A stretch of 38,591 nt of DNA. Origin: CAVWDI01 sp046259385 (GTDB taxonomy: Bacteria; Chloroflexota; Anaerolineae; Anaerolineales; UBA4823). The position numbers and the translations under genes were made by a program. Location of the stretch: assembly GCA_046259385.1 (NCBI GenBank), contig JBJYWI010000218.1:1-38591 (forward strand), given 5' to 3'. How positions within the stretch are numbered: position 1 is the first letter of the stretch; each line of letters opens with the position of its first letter. Positions 15,301-22,842 of the stretch are shown in pieces. Under the pieces are notes generated by a model, which was given only the letters and a program-made list of their open reading frames with translations, was not told the origin of the DNA and made no database searches.

Positions 15301-16349
15301 GCAACTCCCGCCAGCCAGAATTGCCCCCAGAGATCATCGACCAGACTGGCATGGTTAAGATTCAACCAATCCCGAAAATATTTTCTCCCTTCATTTATCA
15401 CTCCGCAAGCGCCGGCTAATTCTACAGGCACCTGGCTGGTTAGCGGGGTTTCTTCCTCAGCATAAAGAGTAACCAGACTTACCCATTTATGGATGGGGGT
15501 ATGATCCAGTTCGCATAACAAGTATGACATCTCCAGGTAATGCGAGTCATACATAAGCGGCATCCGTTCGTTATAGAGCGAAAAATCGATTAGATATATC
15601 CCATCCAGGTTCTTGTTCTGGCGGTTGAACTTCACCAGAATATTACCCAGATTTAGATCGCCATGTTGATGACCTCTGATGCTGTCAATGCGCCTAACTC
15701 CTTCCCATAGTGCAGGTTCCCTTCCATAATGAAAAGGGTTCGGATACACGCTGCCATTGATTAGGAAACCGGGTATATCAGGGTCAATATTCAGGTTGCT
15801 TTCCAGAAACCCTTTGATATAACCCTGGGGTGTCAGGCGGTAACCCAGCCATTGCTGCAGCAATTCCTGGGGGAAGACCGCCTGAGCATATCCAGCAGCC
15901 GCGTTCCATTCTTCCAGCACCAGCTCATTCGTTATCCTAAAAATCTTTTCAAGCTGGTCCTGGTTTTGATAATATGCAACAGGGCGATATTGAAGCAGTG
16001 AACCTCCTGCAACATCATAAAACAGTGCGATAAATTCCCCGTGCATACATTCAAATACCAAATCAGCGATATGCACCTGCGAGAAATCCCCTGGTGCTTG
16101 CTCTGAGGCAAGTTTATGCAGGGTAATTTCACTCTGATCGGCATACTTTTGGATTCGATCGATCTTGAGGACGAAATGTTTTAGCTGTTGCTCCCTCTCC
16201 TGGGTAACACTGGCCAGATACAAATGTGCGGCTGTTCGCCCACCCTTAAGCTGCTCCAGCAGCACGACATCGATATTATGCAATTGTTGCGCGTACGTGA
16301 GGACTTTTTGATAGTCGGGGGGAAGAGGATCAATCTCAACCGAAGTCAC
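12342..16349 (-). CDS. Giant fusion: kinase-like domain, STAND/NB-ARC-type ATPase and TPR-like solenoid
   Basis: This 1335-residue protein has an N-terminal third (residues 1 to about 400) that looks like an aminoglycoside-phosphotransferase-type kinase. It has a glycine loop LKGGRTAAHLY (about 34-44), a candidate ATP-binding Lys62 in HFVLKID, the catalytic loop HGDLNLGN with Asp231 and Asn236, and the metal-binding LIDFS with Asp255. A P-loop ATPase follows: Walker A NGPGGIGKTR (Lys471), Walker B LLLVLDNLEQL (Asp540), sensor LLVTSRELL and the helical segment GMPLAIELAASQLRIL typical of AfsR/LuxR-type STAND proteins. From about 790 to the end the protein is all-helical with TPR-like repeats. 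I see no DNA-binding domain, in contrast to LuxR-type or SARP regulators of similar build. The GTG start has AGGAGG 5 bases upstream. It is transcribed alone. Role is likely signal-responsive scaffolding or phosphotransfer; this is inference. Confidence 0.85.
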   Translation of the reverse strand: MTSVEIDPLPPDYQKVLTYAQQLHNIDVVLLEQLKGGRTAAHLYLASVTQEREQQLKHFVLKIDRIQKYADQSEITLHKLASEQAPGDFSQVHIADLVFECMHGEFIALFYDVAGGSLLQYRPVAYYQNQDQLEKIFRITNELVLEEWNAAAGYAQAVFPQELLQQWLGYRLTPQGYIKGFLESNLNIDPDIPGFLINGSVYPNPFHYGREPALWEGVRRIDSIRGHQHGDLNLGNILVKFNRQNKNLDGIYLIDFSLYNERMPLMYDSHYLEMSYLLCELDHTPIHKWVSLVTLYAEEETPLTSQVPVELAGACGVINEGRKYFRDWLNLNHASLVDDLWGQFWLAGVAAGLNFCNKRSLPPFERLAGLIYAAAHLKRFFTEFGIKLPVNVSSIYDRDQPPEFVLASDRDRAISDKDNELPCEIQGSLTDRYLPVGGDTLVGRKSEVEAVTQLLEQNRLVTLNGPGGIGKTRLALAVADGQWEKFCHGVYFVPLLPVRYPSGVVPAIAGSLGLNFLEGRTPQDQLLDYLRPRNLLLVLDNLEQLLIAGKSAETVEIIERLLFAGPDLRLLVTSRELLRISGEKAFMVEGLPLRELETGGDVFEESAADLFCLRARNVNPSFKLDVGENRKLVQQFCQKVEGMPLAIELAASQLRILTLEDISNRIDANLDVLDSGLRGERARHASINVVFEASWQTLTNDEQKIFSRLAVFRGGFTLEAALQVAHGSLAQLSQLIDKSLISRDSENRYAMHALIQMFAARKLVEMPGEWSSTQENHFRYYHEQLHNAVLLWRESSDTGLIDQIKPEVDNLRIAWIWISGQQDWNRTADFSEDLWHLLKVLGRLPEAIEMLCEALQAGRSADPSADPIYMARWERHIGQAHLWLSQLNEGNVHFRRSLSQMEWTLPDSKVGLAYGMATQAVIQLLHRAFPSFFIGRLAEKQAEICEAFIVYENITMRAGVESDTFISSYCGLRSLNLAESAGLNAEMARAYTTTGYMLGLVPLRRMAESYLRRSQKLLRRVYTAESDMWISLMLGFYHFGLGSLDTAEDSFQHTAKLAGDLGKHWEKEIAWTQLFIIALVKGEWNRSLEFVKRIAISAQKRGDAGFLAAVIYWEATVKLYRGEMDGVIQLLEESASAPSDVMMVFDWLVLRSSLATAYVRLGDFESAVLEVKELERLLAGISRPSGPGYIFGYLGTANVYLELAELEMDEEKRSDYLIHTKQACKRLLAFARLFPFAMTQSWLCRGRYEWLIGKQDNALQSWSKSLSYATEMDVRYQQGLAHYEIGSHLAAGEIGPDGSGASAHLQRAYQIFAALDAVYDLNRTITGLEKLGVDS

Positions 16350-16513
16350 AGAAGCCTCCTGTTAGAATATCCAAAACGCTGACAGGAAACCCAACCAAAG
16401 TTATTAATTAAAGCACACCCATTCGGGTCAACGATACTGAGATGGAAATGAGCAGCGTGTCCTTCTGATTTCTATATCCTGATTTAGTTTACCACACGCT
16501 TTTAGAAATATTT

Positions 16514-16542
16514 AAACCTGGTTGCGCAAATCCCCCAGGTTT
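16514..16542. repeat. Nested inverted repeats upstream of the kinase-STAND gene
   Basis: AAACCTGG (16514-16521) pairs perfectly with CCAGGTTT (16535-16542), and inside the loop lies the 8-base palindrome TTGCGCAA (16522-16529). No T-tract follows on either strand, so it is more likely a protein-binding site than an intrinsic terminator. It is 165 bases upstream of the GTG at 16349. Confidence 0.4.
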
Positions 16543-16627
16543 GCTGCACTGAAATAAAGGTAATTTCTTATAACAAATTCAAACGCCCTCCCAAATTTTT
16601 TTATAGCGGCTTACACCTTTAAAAGTT

Positions 16628-16801
16628 TTACAGAGAATTGAACCGGGTGTAAAGATGGTCATCAGCACCGTCCAGCTTCCTAGAGATCCCTAACACAATC
16701 GCATCCACCAGCTGAACGGCTTCAACAGCGACCTGAGATCCAACTTCAATCCCTTGCGATAACCAGCAACGTACTTTCTGGCAGCATTTAACCGCAAGGA
16801 T
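16628..16801 (-). pseudogene. Possible decayed gene fragment, 57 codons without a start
   Basis: The minus-strand frame reads a plausible protein end, including IEVGSQVAVEAVQLVDAIV and GISRKLDGADDHLYTRFNSL before TAA. No in-frame ATG precedes the conserved-looking part, and a TAG closes the frame upstream. The text weakly recalls the C-terminal SIS part of RpiR-type regulators or the end of Gfo/Idh oxidoreductases. It cannot be assigned and may be chance. Confidence 0.25.
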
Positions 16802-16953
16802 CTAAATGAAAAGCGAGTATTTGAAACGAACTCGAAAAAAATAACAGCTGAGAGTATCTCTTCCAGATGGATGATGGAAAGTAATGGGGTTGATTTATAA
16901 AGGCTTGAATTGGGGTAAACGAAGGGGCTTGCGGAAGCGATCGAAGTGGTCGT

Positions 16954-18432
16954 TCACGTACTCAATTGATTTCCGATTTTCAACACCGCTTCCACCAGAA
17001 TATCAAAGTCCTCCCGTCTTGTGCGGTGGTTCGTGTGACCTACCCGCAGGAAAAACTTGCCGTTTAAGATCGTACTGGAAGGCACCGCAATGCCGCCCTC
17101 CTGCAGTTCCAGCAGAATCTCATTGTTAATTTCGTTCAACCGCTCTAAGCCGATATTTGGTTTAACAAAACGGAAGCAGACCACGTTCAGGTTAACCGGC
17201 GCAGCCAATTCCAGCTCGGGAGCAGTTATGACCAACTCGCCAAGGTGGCGAGCCTGGTCAATATTCTGCTTAATTAAACGTCCGTATTTTCGGATGCCGT
17301 GCTCTTTGAGCGACATCCAGGCTTTCAACGAACGGAACGCACGTGAAAGCTGGAAATCATAGTCAGTAAACCATGTGATCGCACCGCTGCTCAATCCGCG
17401 CCCATTCCCCTTTTTCTCCAGGTACGCCGGCGTCAGGGAAAATGTTTCCCGGTGCTGCTTCTCGTGCTGGACAAGCACACAGCCTATCTCGTAGGGCATG
17501 TACATCCATTTGTGCAGGTCGAAGGCGAGCGAGTCAGCCCGCTCCATGCCTTTCAGCACGTGGCTCTCCTCTGGGGCAATTTTCGCCCAGGCACCAAATG
17601 CGCCGTCGATATGAAACCACAGATCCTCTTCTGCGCATATATCCGCAATGCCTTCTAGGTCATCAACTGCGCCGGTGTTGACCGTCCCGGCTGCGCCGAC
17701 AACACTAAACGGCAGGAAACCCTCCCGGCGGTCGCGGTCGATGCTCGCCTGGAGCGCTTCGAGATCGATCCGGAAGCGGTCGTCACAGGGAATGCGGCGC
17801 AGGGCTTCGCTCCCCAAACCCAGAATTTCAACCGCCTTCTGGACAGAGCTGTGGATTTCCTCCGAGGCGTAAAGAACCATCGGTTCCGCAGATTGGCGGA
17901 CACCCTCTCTGCGCAGGTCATAGCCGGCTCCGGCGTTGCGGGCTACAGCCAGTCCAATCAGGTTGGCAGCTGAGCAGCCGCTGGTAAGGGTGCCGCTGGA
18001 GTCGGCCGGGAAACCCATCAGTTCCTTCAGCCATTCCATCACCTGGTTCTCTATCAGGATACCGCTGTGGTGGTCGAAATCGCCGGAATTGGTGTTCATC
18101 CCTGCAGCCAGGAACTCGGCAAAGGCGCCCATCACCGTGCCCGTACCGAATACCCAGCCCCAGAAGCGCGGGTGGTCATTTCCGACCGGATACGGGAGCA
18201 CATAATCAAGGAATTCCTTATAGATCTCTTCCGTTGGCTGCGGGTCAAGTGGGAGAGGTCGCCTGAAATTCGCTTTAACCTTATCCGGGGCATGCCGCCA
18301 GACAGGTCGTTCACGCACAGTGCGAGTGTACTCAAGCATATCTTCCACCATGCGGCAGCCGAGCGCCTGCATCGCATTCCAATCTTCAGGGTCGAGGGAT
18401 TCTTCTTGGAGGGATTGCTGATTTTGCGCCAT
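16954..18432 (-). CDS. Group II pyridoxal-phosphate-dependent decarboxylase (aromatic amino-acid decarboxylase family)
   Basis: This 492-residue enzyme has the full layout of the group II decarboxylases: TSGCSAANLIGLAVARNAG near residue 158, the cofactor-contacting WFHIDGAFGAW, the Schiff-base lysine in FDLHKWMYMP (Lys308), and the C-terminal domain ending RREDFDILVEAVLKIG. The family removes the carboxyl group of amino acids such as Tyr, Trp, DOPA, Glu or diaminobutyrate, giving amines. HIDGAFGAWA differs from the usual HVDAAY(A/G)GS, so the substrate is open. It is cytosolic and dimeric by family. The ATG at 18432 has only a weak ribosome site. The gene stands alone; the nearest possible partner, the MFS transporter at 11011, is 5 kb away and separated by the kinase-STAND gene. 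Confidence 0.9.
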   Translation of the reverse strand: MAQNQQSLQEESLDPEDWNAMQALGCRMVEDMLEYTRTVRERPVWRHAPDKVKANFRRPLPLDPQPTEEIYKEFLDYVLPYPVGNDHPRFWGWVFGTGTVMGAFAEFLAAGMNTNSGDFDHHSGILIENQVMEWLKELMGFPADSSGTLTSGCSAANLIGLAVARNAGAGYDLRREGVRQSAEPMVLYASEEIHSSVQKAVEILGLGSEALRRIPCDDRFRIDLEALQASIDRDRREGFLPFSVVGAAGTVNTGAVDDLEGIADICAEEDLWFHIDGAFGAWAKIAPEESHVLKGMERADSLAFDLHKWMYMPYEIGCVLVQHEKQHRETFSLTPAYLEKKGNGRGLSSGAITWFTDYDFQLSRAFRSLKAWMSLKEHGIRKYGRLIKQNIDQARHLGELVITAPELELAAPVNLNVVCFRFVKPNIGLERLNEINNEILLELQEGGIAVPSSTILNGKFFLRVGHTNHRTRREDFDILVEAVLKIGNQLST

Positions 18433-18630
18433 TTTAACTTCTTAAATGAAAATGGAAAGAATAAAACAATTCATATGTTAAGGCAAATTTTTGGGAAACT
18501 CTCAATATATTGTTTTCGGTAGACATTTTCTAGATTAATCATAACCTATAAGTAATTCCCACCCAAGAAAATATCGTTGATGAAACAGCAATTACCCAGC
18601 ACTTAATCAATGGTACTCGGGAACTTCTCC

Positions 18631-19707
18631 CTACTCCGGGTAGGCGATCACATAAACGCGCTTATTCCAGTTTAATAAGTTCGCACCGCTGCAGGTAACC
18701 AGGGTAAGACGCTCGGATTCAGTCGGTCCAAGGTGCTTTGCATGCTTGAAAAGCTCTTCTTCACTTCCGCTTTTAAATGGAATTTCTTTAACCTGGTTAA
18801 CAAAGTAGGTGTGCCTTTCCCCACCCTGGGTAAAAACAAAAATCTTGTCACCCGGTTTCAGCTGCCTCAGGTTATAAAACACGCCGTTCCACTGGAATAT
18901 CCCCCAGTCGTAATTATGTCCTGCAAGCACGATATTGCTGCCCTCTCCCGGCAGAGCAGAGCCTTCAAGGTGTCCGACTAGGTCGGAGCGGTTTTTAGTG
19001 GCAAATAACGAATCGGTATCCCAGCCTTTCTCAGGGTGAGCTCCAATCTCCACCACCGCGCGCTCAACTTTAAGCCTTGGGATTTTCAGGCGCACAATCG
19101 GTTGGGATGGTTCGGATTTAACCGGCTCCGGTTGCGGGGTTGGTGAAACTGGTTCGGGTTGGGGTTCCTGTGGGCTCACAGCAGGGGTTTCCAACTCCCT
19201 TTGTTCCGTTTGGGAACCCTGTTCATTCTCCTGTTCGAGAACCGCCTGTGTTGGGAGCGGTGTTGGCGTTGAGGTGGGAAACAGGATTGCGACATCCGCA
19301 TCAACAGGCAGGAGATCCGCCTCCTGCCTCTGAATCATTTCTTCCACATTGATAGACCGCGCTGAAGCGTCCTCTTCAGTCTGGTCCGAATTTCCATGAC
19401 CCCCAACCACCGGCAGCAGGACAATATTTTCAGAGGATTCCTCTGGCTCAAGCGCTGCAGACCGGGATTCGTACAGCACTTCTCCGGTATTGTCTCCAGC
19501 CTGATTCTGGGGATAGGGAGATGGCTCCGGGAGCTGGGCATAATACCCGATAGTAGGGGTCACGTTTGACTGCAGATACTCCGGCTCAACAATCACATAC
19601 GAAGAGACCGCATAACTCGTCCCGTACATTACGGCTCCAAGCACAAACAGGGATCCTATCAGCATCAGCCCCAGACTGATGCATGAGCGAAAATAATTTC
19701 TATTCAA
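18631..19707 (-). CDS. Sortase with N-terminal membrane anchor and long Pro/Glu-rich linker
   Basis: This 358-residue enzyme has an N-terminal TM helix (about residues 11-36), a disordered linker of about 170 residues rich in Pro, Glu, Gln and Ser, and a C-terminal sortase barrel (about 205-358). All three catalytic residues are present: His264 in LAGHNYDWG, Cys339 in LTLVTCSG and Arg350 in NKRVYVIA. Sortases cleave a sorting signal near the C-terminus of an exported protein and join it to a surface acceptor. The TLVTC...R pattern suits class D/E-type enzymes. The start is TTG with AAGGA close before it. The gene directly follows a small exported protein with a tripartite C-terminal tail (72-base gap), its likely substrate. 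Confidence 0.92.
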   Translation of the reverse strand: MNRNYFRSCISLGLMLIGSLFVLGAVMYGTSYAVSSYVIVEPEYLQSNVTPTIGYYAQLPEPSPYPQNQAGDNTGEVLYESRSAALEPEESSENIVLLPVVGGHGNSDQTEEDASARSINVEEMIQRQEADLLPVDADVAILFPTSTPTPLPTQAVLEQENEQGSQTEQRELETPAVSPQEPQPEPVSPTPQPEPVKSEPSQPIVRLKIPRLKVERAVVEIGAHPEKGWDTDSLFATKNRSDLVGHLEGSALPGEGSNIVLAGHNYDWGIFQWNGVFYNLRQLKPGDKIFVFTQGGERHTYFVNQVKEIPFKSGSEEELFKHAKHLGPTESERLTLVTCSGANLLNWNKRVYVIAYPE

Positions 19708-19779
19708 TTTTCCTTACCGGGATAAAGATTCGCTGATTGTGCCCGCACTGACGCGCGGGGCACAATCAGCCCGTTAATC

Positions 19780-20211
19780 TCAGTTGGCTAACCGTCTGCG
19801 GTATACCACCAGCCCGACCGCAAATAGGGACAATCCGATGACCAGCGCTCCGCTTATCATCAGCGGTGGAGGTAACGTTAAGCCGGTGTGCGGCGGGTAG
19901 CCGTAATAGAAAACGGATGACTCGACACCGCAGTCGCTCGCCCCGCCCCAGAGAATCACATGGCGGTAATAACCGCTTGGAACTTTCTCATACAGGATTG
20001 CGTCGCCACCATTGTCGTAGCAGATTACATCAACGATGTCGTCGAACTCGGCTGAGTTGGAGCAAAGCCAGGGGTATTTCCAGCTTCCATCTCCCCCAGG
20101 GCTCGCGTTCCAACTGCAGTAGTAAACATCATACGAAGCGAACACACCAATGGGAATCATCAAAGCCAGGACGATGACCAGAAAGATTACGGCTATGCGG
20201 GTTTTTTTCAT
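19780..20211 (-). CDS. Small exported surface protein with C-terminal PPHTG-type sorting tail, likely sortase substrate
   Basis: This 143-residue protein starts at the ATG at 20211, which has GGAGG 8 bases upstream; an in-frame start at 20235 would put that site inside the gene. A signal peptide (residues 1-25) is followed by a small domain with four cysteines (32, 50, 64, 94) and many aromatic residues. The tail reads PPHTG (106-110), a short Pro-rich spacer, a hydrophobic helix (about 117-137) and YRRR: the same order as LPxTG sorting signals, with Pro in place of Leu. The sortase gene lies 72 bases downstream on the same strand. The domain itself is not recognised; four cysteines suggest two disulfides outside the cell. 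Confidence 0.8.
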   Translation of the reverse strand: MKKTRIAVIFLVIVLALMIPIGVFASYDVYYCSWNASPGGDGSWKYPWLCSNSAEFDDIVDVICYDNGGDAILYEKVPSGYYRHVILWGGASDCGVESSVFYYGYPPHTGLTLPPPLMISGALVIGLSLFAVGLVVYRRRLAN

Positions 20212-20493
20212 CTGGTATTCCTCCAGTGCAGGCAACCCAGATCAGTTGACCTGCGATATTGTTTTATGCGATTTATCCCCATCTCAAGCCAGCAAAACTC
20301 CGCTTTTGAAAGGGCAAACGCTGCGAGCGCGAGCTCGCTGTTGCAGATGAATGAACGGGTGAACGCCAGCCGGAAGGTGTCACCCACCAGTTTCCACCTT
20401 TCAACCGAAAAATAACGATCGGCTGAAGGGTTCTCCGCAAGGGATAATCCGGCCCTTCACCTGTGCAGAGAAGTCAATCACTTTTATTCTGTT

Positions 20494-21759
20494 TTATTCG
20501 TTCTCGCCACCTCCTTCTTTATGGTTACCCGCGGATAAAGCGCGGCGCAAGTTTTCCAGATGGGCATACGACATACCGGTCAGGACAGGATCATCGCTGA
20601 GAAGCAATGCACGCTCAAATTCGATGATCGCATCCTGCGGTTTATCCAGATTTTCCAGTACCTGCCCGAGGTAGAGGCGTATAACCGCATCCGCAGGTAA
20701 GGCTTTACTTGCCGCCTCCATATGTTTATATGCTTCTTCATATCGTTCCTGGCTCATAGCGACCACTCCCAATCCCAGCCGGGCGGAATAATCCTGGGCG
20801 TCCTCGGCGAGCGCATTGAGAAAAGAGGCTTGAGCCTGTTCAAAATCCTCAAGATACAAATTCGTAATACCATGCAGAGTCCATGCTCCGGGAAGCTGCG
20901 GGTCAAGATCAACTGCGCGCTGAAATGCCTCAGCCGCCTGTTCCAGTTCGCCGCTTTTCAGGTAAACGTCCCCCAGATTGAAAAACACGCGCGCATTCCC
21001 CGGGTCCAATTCCGCGGCCTTCCGCAGGTGTTGGACCGCTTCTGGAAATGACCCGCGCGAGATTAAAGCGACACCTAGATTATTTCGCACCAGCGCCAGC
21101 TCGCTGTCTCCGTTCAGCGCTTGTTTGAACTGCGCCTCCGCCGGTGAAAGCATGTCCCGGTTCAGGTAATACTGACCAAGCGCATCGTGCAACTCGGCGG
21201 AATTGGGCCAGATCCACAAACCGGCATTCAGCAGTTCGGAGGTGATATCCGGATTGAGAAACTCCCACACCTCCAAGTCAATCACAGCCTGGATTCGGTC
21301 ATGCTCGGGGATAACGGCATTGAGGGTACCCAGTAAATTCGTTAGAGGAGCCGGTTCGAAGGAAAACAAATCCCCCTCGCTGGCTGCATTCTGCAACCAC
21401 CCGATTCCGGGAAGCAGTTCTGAACCGGCATCCAACAAAGGCGCCAAAAAAACTGGTTTGCCAACCGTCCATGTTTCTTCCGCCAGGCTCCGTTCCAGAT
21501 CGTCCATATAACGACTCAAGTTCAACTCTGCATTCAGAATCGGGAGAGCGAAGCCCGGCCTCGGGATTGACCAGGTGCCGCCATCAAACCGGTTTGCATA
21601 GCTGACCAGCAAGTCCGGTCCGTTCATCAGCGCTAAACCAGCTACCAGCGCAAATACAAGGCACAGGAAAAGCGCCCAGCCCGGAACCGGAAGCAATCGC
21701 GTTCCGGGTGGAGTTCCCGTGTCGGCTGAAGGGATGTCAGTCTCAACTCTTACAGTCAT
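20494..21759 (-). CDS. Membrane-anchored TPR protein
   Basis: This 421-residue protein has one transmembrane helix near the N-terminus (about residues 26-45). A non-repetitive extracytoplasmic stretch follows (about 46-165), then at least six tetratricopeptide repeats from about 165 to 400. Repeats such as NNLGVALISRGSFPEAVQHL, FFNLGDVYLKSGELEQAAE and LGLGVVAMSQERYEEAYKHM show the A/G/Y and P positions of TPRs. TPR domains bind other proteins. A TTG 12 bases upstream (21771) is an alternative start; neither has a clear ribosome site. It is on the same strand and 282 bases upstream of the sortase-substrate pair, so it might help that surface system, but the gap is large enough for a separate promoter. 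Confidence 0.85.
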   Translation of the reverse strand: MTVRVETDIPSADTGTPPGTRLLPVPGWALFLCLVFALVAGLALMNGPDLLVSYANRFDGGTWSIPRPGFALPILNAELNLSRYMDDLERSLAEETWTVGKPVFLAPLLDAGSELLPGIGWLQNAASEGDLFSFEPAPLTNLLGTLNAVIPEHDRIQAVIDLEVWEFLNPDITSELLNAGLWIWPNSAELHDALGQYYLNRDMLSPAEAQFKQALNGDSELALVRNNLGVALISRGSFPEAVQHLRKAAELDPGNARVFFNLGDVYLKSGELEQAAEAFQRAVDLDPQLPGAWTLHGITNLYLEDFEQAQASFLNALAEDAQDYSARLGLGVVAMSQERYEEAYKHMEAASKALPADAVIRLYLGQVLENLDKPQDAIIEFERALLLSDDPVLTGMSYAHLENLRRALSAGNHKEGGGENE

Positions 21760-21798
21760 TTGTCTGCGCAACTACAACGTACTTAAATAAGGACCTCT

Positions 21799-21825
21799 CC
21801 TGGCGGAAATAACAACAGCGCCAGG
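21799..21825. repeat. Inverted repeat in a divergent promoter region
   Basis: CCTGGCG (21799-21805) and CGCCAGG (21819-21825) form perfect 7-base arms around a 13-base loop. It lies between the divergent TPR gene and coiled-coil gene, 40 bases from the first start, so it could be a shared operator or a leader hairpin. Confidence 0.35.
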
Positions 21826-21883
21826 TTACCCATGAGGCTGCAACATCCATGCCGCAATCCAAGCGGTTCAAAGCTTGCCCAAA

Positions 21884-21892
21884 TGCTATAAT
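21884..21892 (+). promoter_or_regulatory. Extended -10 promoter box of the coiled-coil membrane protein gene
   Basis: TGC followed by the consensus TATAAT (21887-21892) is an extended -10 element 76 bases before the ATG at 21969. No strong -35 hexamer is seen, which extended -10 promoters do not need. Confidence 0.5.
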
Positions 21893-21968
21893 TGTTTTCA
21901 TTCCCTTTGATTACTTAATAAGGATCGGTAAAGCCAGAATACTGTCAAAATTAGGAGGTGAAAACAGC

Positions 21969-22763
21969 ATGGAGCAAAATTCTTCACCCAGTGTAGGGCG
22001 CAGGATCTGGGCAATTGCGGCTATTGTCATCAGCATCTTAGTCCTGCTATTGGCAGCGACTGCGACCGTTGGGGTATGGTATGGACGCGGCATAGCGATT
22101 GAGGCGAATGACACCCTGATGGATGGCGTTTATGACTTATCCTCCGCAGGACGTAAAGGTGCTCAGCGGCTGAATGAAAGGGTTGACGAAATTCAGGGGG
22201 TGGTTTCAGAAATAGAATCGGCTGTTGACGAAATCGCCCAAGATGTATCCAACAAAGGACTGATACTGACGCTGCTGCCCCCAGAAAAAGAGCAGAAGAT
22301 TATAGACACAGCAGATAGCATTGCCGAAACACTCGACACAATACGCACCGCAATTGAGACCGCCCTGGATCTGTACAGGGCAGTAAATGATATTCCTTTT
22401 ATCAACATGCCAAAGCCGGACGAAAAGAAAGTTCAGACTCTCAGCGAGGATATCCTAGAAATTCAGGACAGCGTTGACCAGCTAGCTGCTGACATCCAGG
22501 AGTTTAGAGACGGAGCCGCTTCTGCAGTTAGCAAGGTGTCCGCAGCTGCCGGCGAGGTAAACGACCGTTTGAAGCAAACCAGTCTTGACCTGTCCAACCT
22601 GGACAGTGAGCTTGCAGAAATGCAAACGAGAGCAAGCAATTGGAAGATCCGCTTCCGGACGATAACAGCAGTTACCGCCCTTGTTTTAACGGTCATTTTC
22701 ATCTGGTCCATCTATGGGATGGTGGTGCTCATCATTAAACACTGGCGTGAATTTGAACTATGA
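21969..22763 (+). CDS. Two-helix membrane protein with long extracytoplasmic coiled coil
   Basis: This 264-residue protein has a near-perfect ribosome site AGGAGGTG 8 bases before the ATG at 21969; the open frame reaches 21849 but the extra part is not needed. A first TM helix (about residues 13-40) and a second near the C-terminus (about 225-250) enclose about 180 residues of predicted helix with heptad-like hydrophobic spacing, for example NERVDEIQGVVSEIESAVDEI and VDQLAADIQEF, interrupted by a Pro-containing turn (INMPKPDE). The layout resembles methyl-accepting or DUF948-like spacers, without a signalling domain. Function is unknown; a structural or scaffolding role at the cell surface is possible. 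The gene is divergent from the TPR gene. Confidence 0.8.
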   Translation: MEQNSSPSVGRRIWAIAAIVISILVLLLAATATVGVWYGRGIAIEANDTLMDGVYDLSSAGRKGAQRLNERVDEIQGVVSEIESAVDEIAQDVSNKGLILTLLPPEKEQKIIDTADSIAETLDTIRTAIETALDLYRAVNDIPFINMPKPDEKKVQTLSEDILEIQDSVDQLAADIQEFRDGAASAVSKVSAAAGEVNDRLKQTSLDLSNLDSELAEMQTRASNWKIRFRTITAVTALVLTVIFIWSIYGMVVLIIKHWREFEL

Positions 22764-22842
22764 ATTGGGAAAATTTTCACATTCGCCAACAACAGCAATC
22801 ACTCATCTAAAATAAAAATAATCGTATTCCGAGAATCCGCTC

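Larger units (their letters stand above)
16350..16953. other. 604-base stretch without an intact gene
   Basis: The stretch lies between the start of the kinase-STAND gene and the 3' end of the decarboxylase gene. It should hold the promoter of the former, within about 16360-16520, where AT-rich bases occur but no clear -10/-35 pair. It also holds a nested palindrome (16514-16542) and a decayed open stretch (16628-16801), both listed separately. Confidence 0.5.

Noticed and set aside
20424..20459. TGAAGGG/CCCTTCA inverted repeat after the TPR gene
   Set aside because: The loop is 22 bases, competing pairings exist and the nearest T-run is about 10 bases away, so it is not a convincing terminator.
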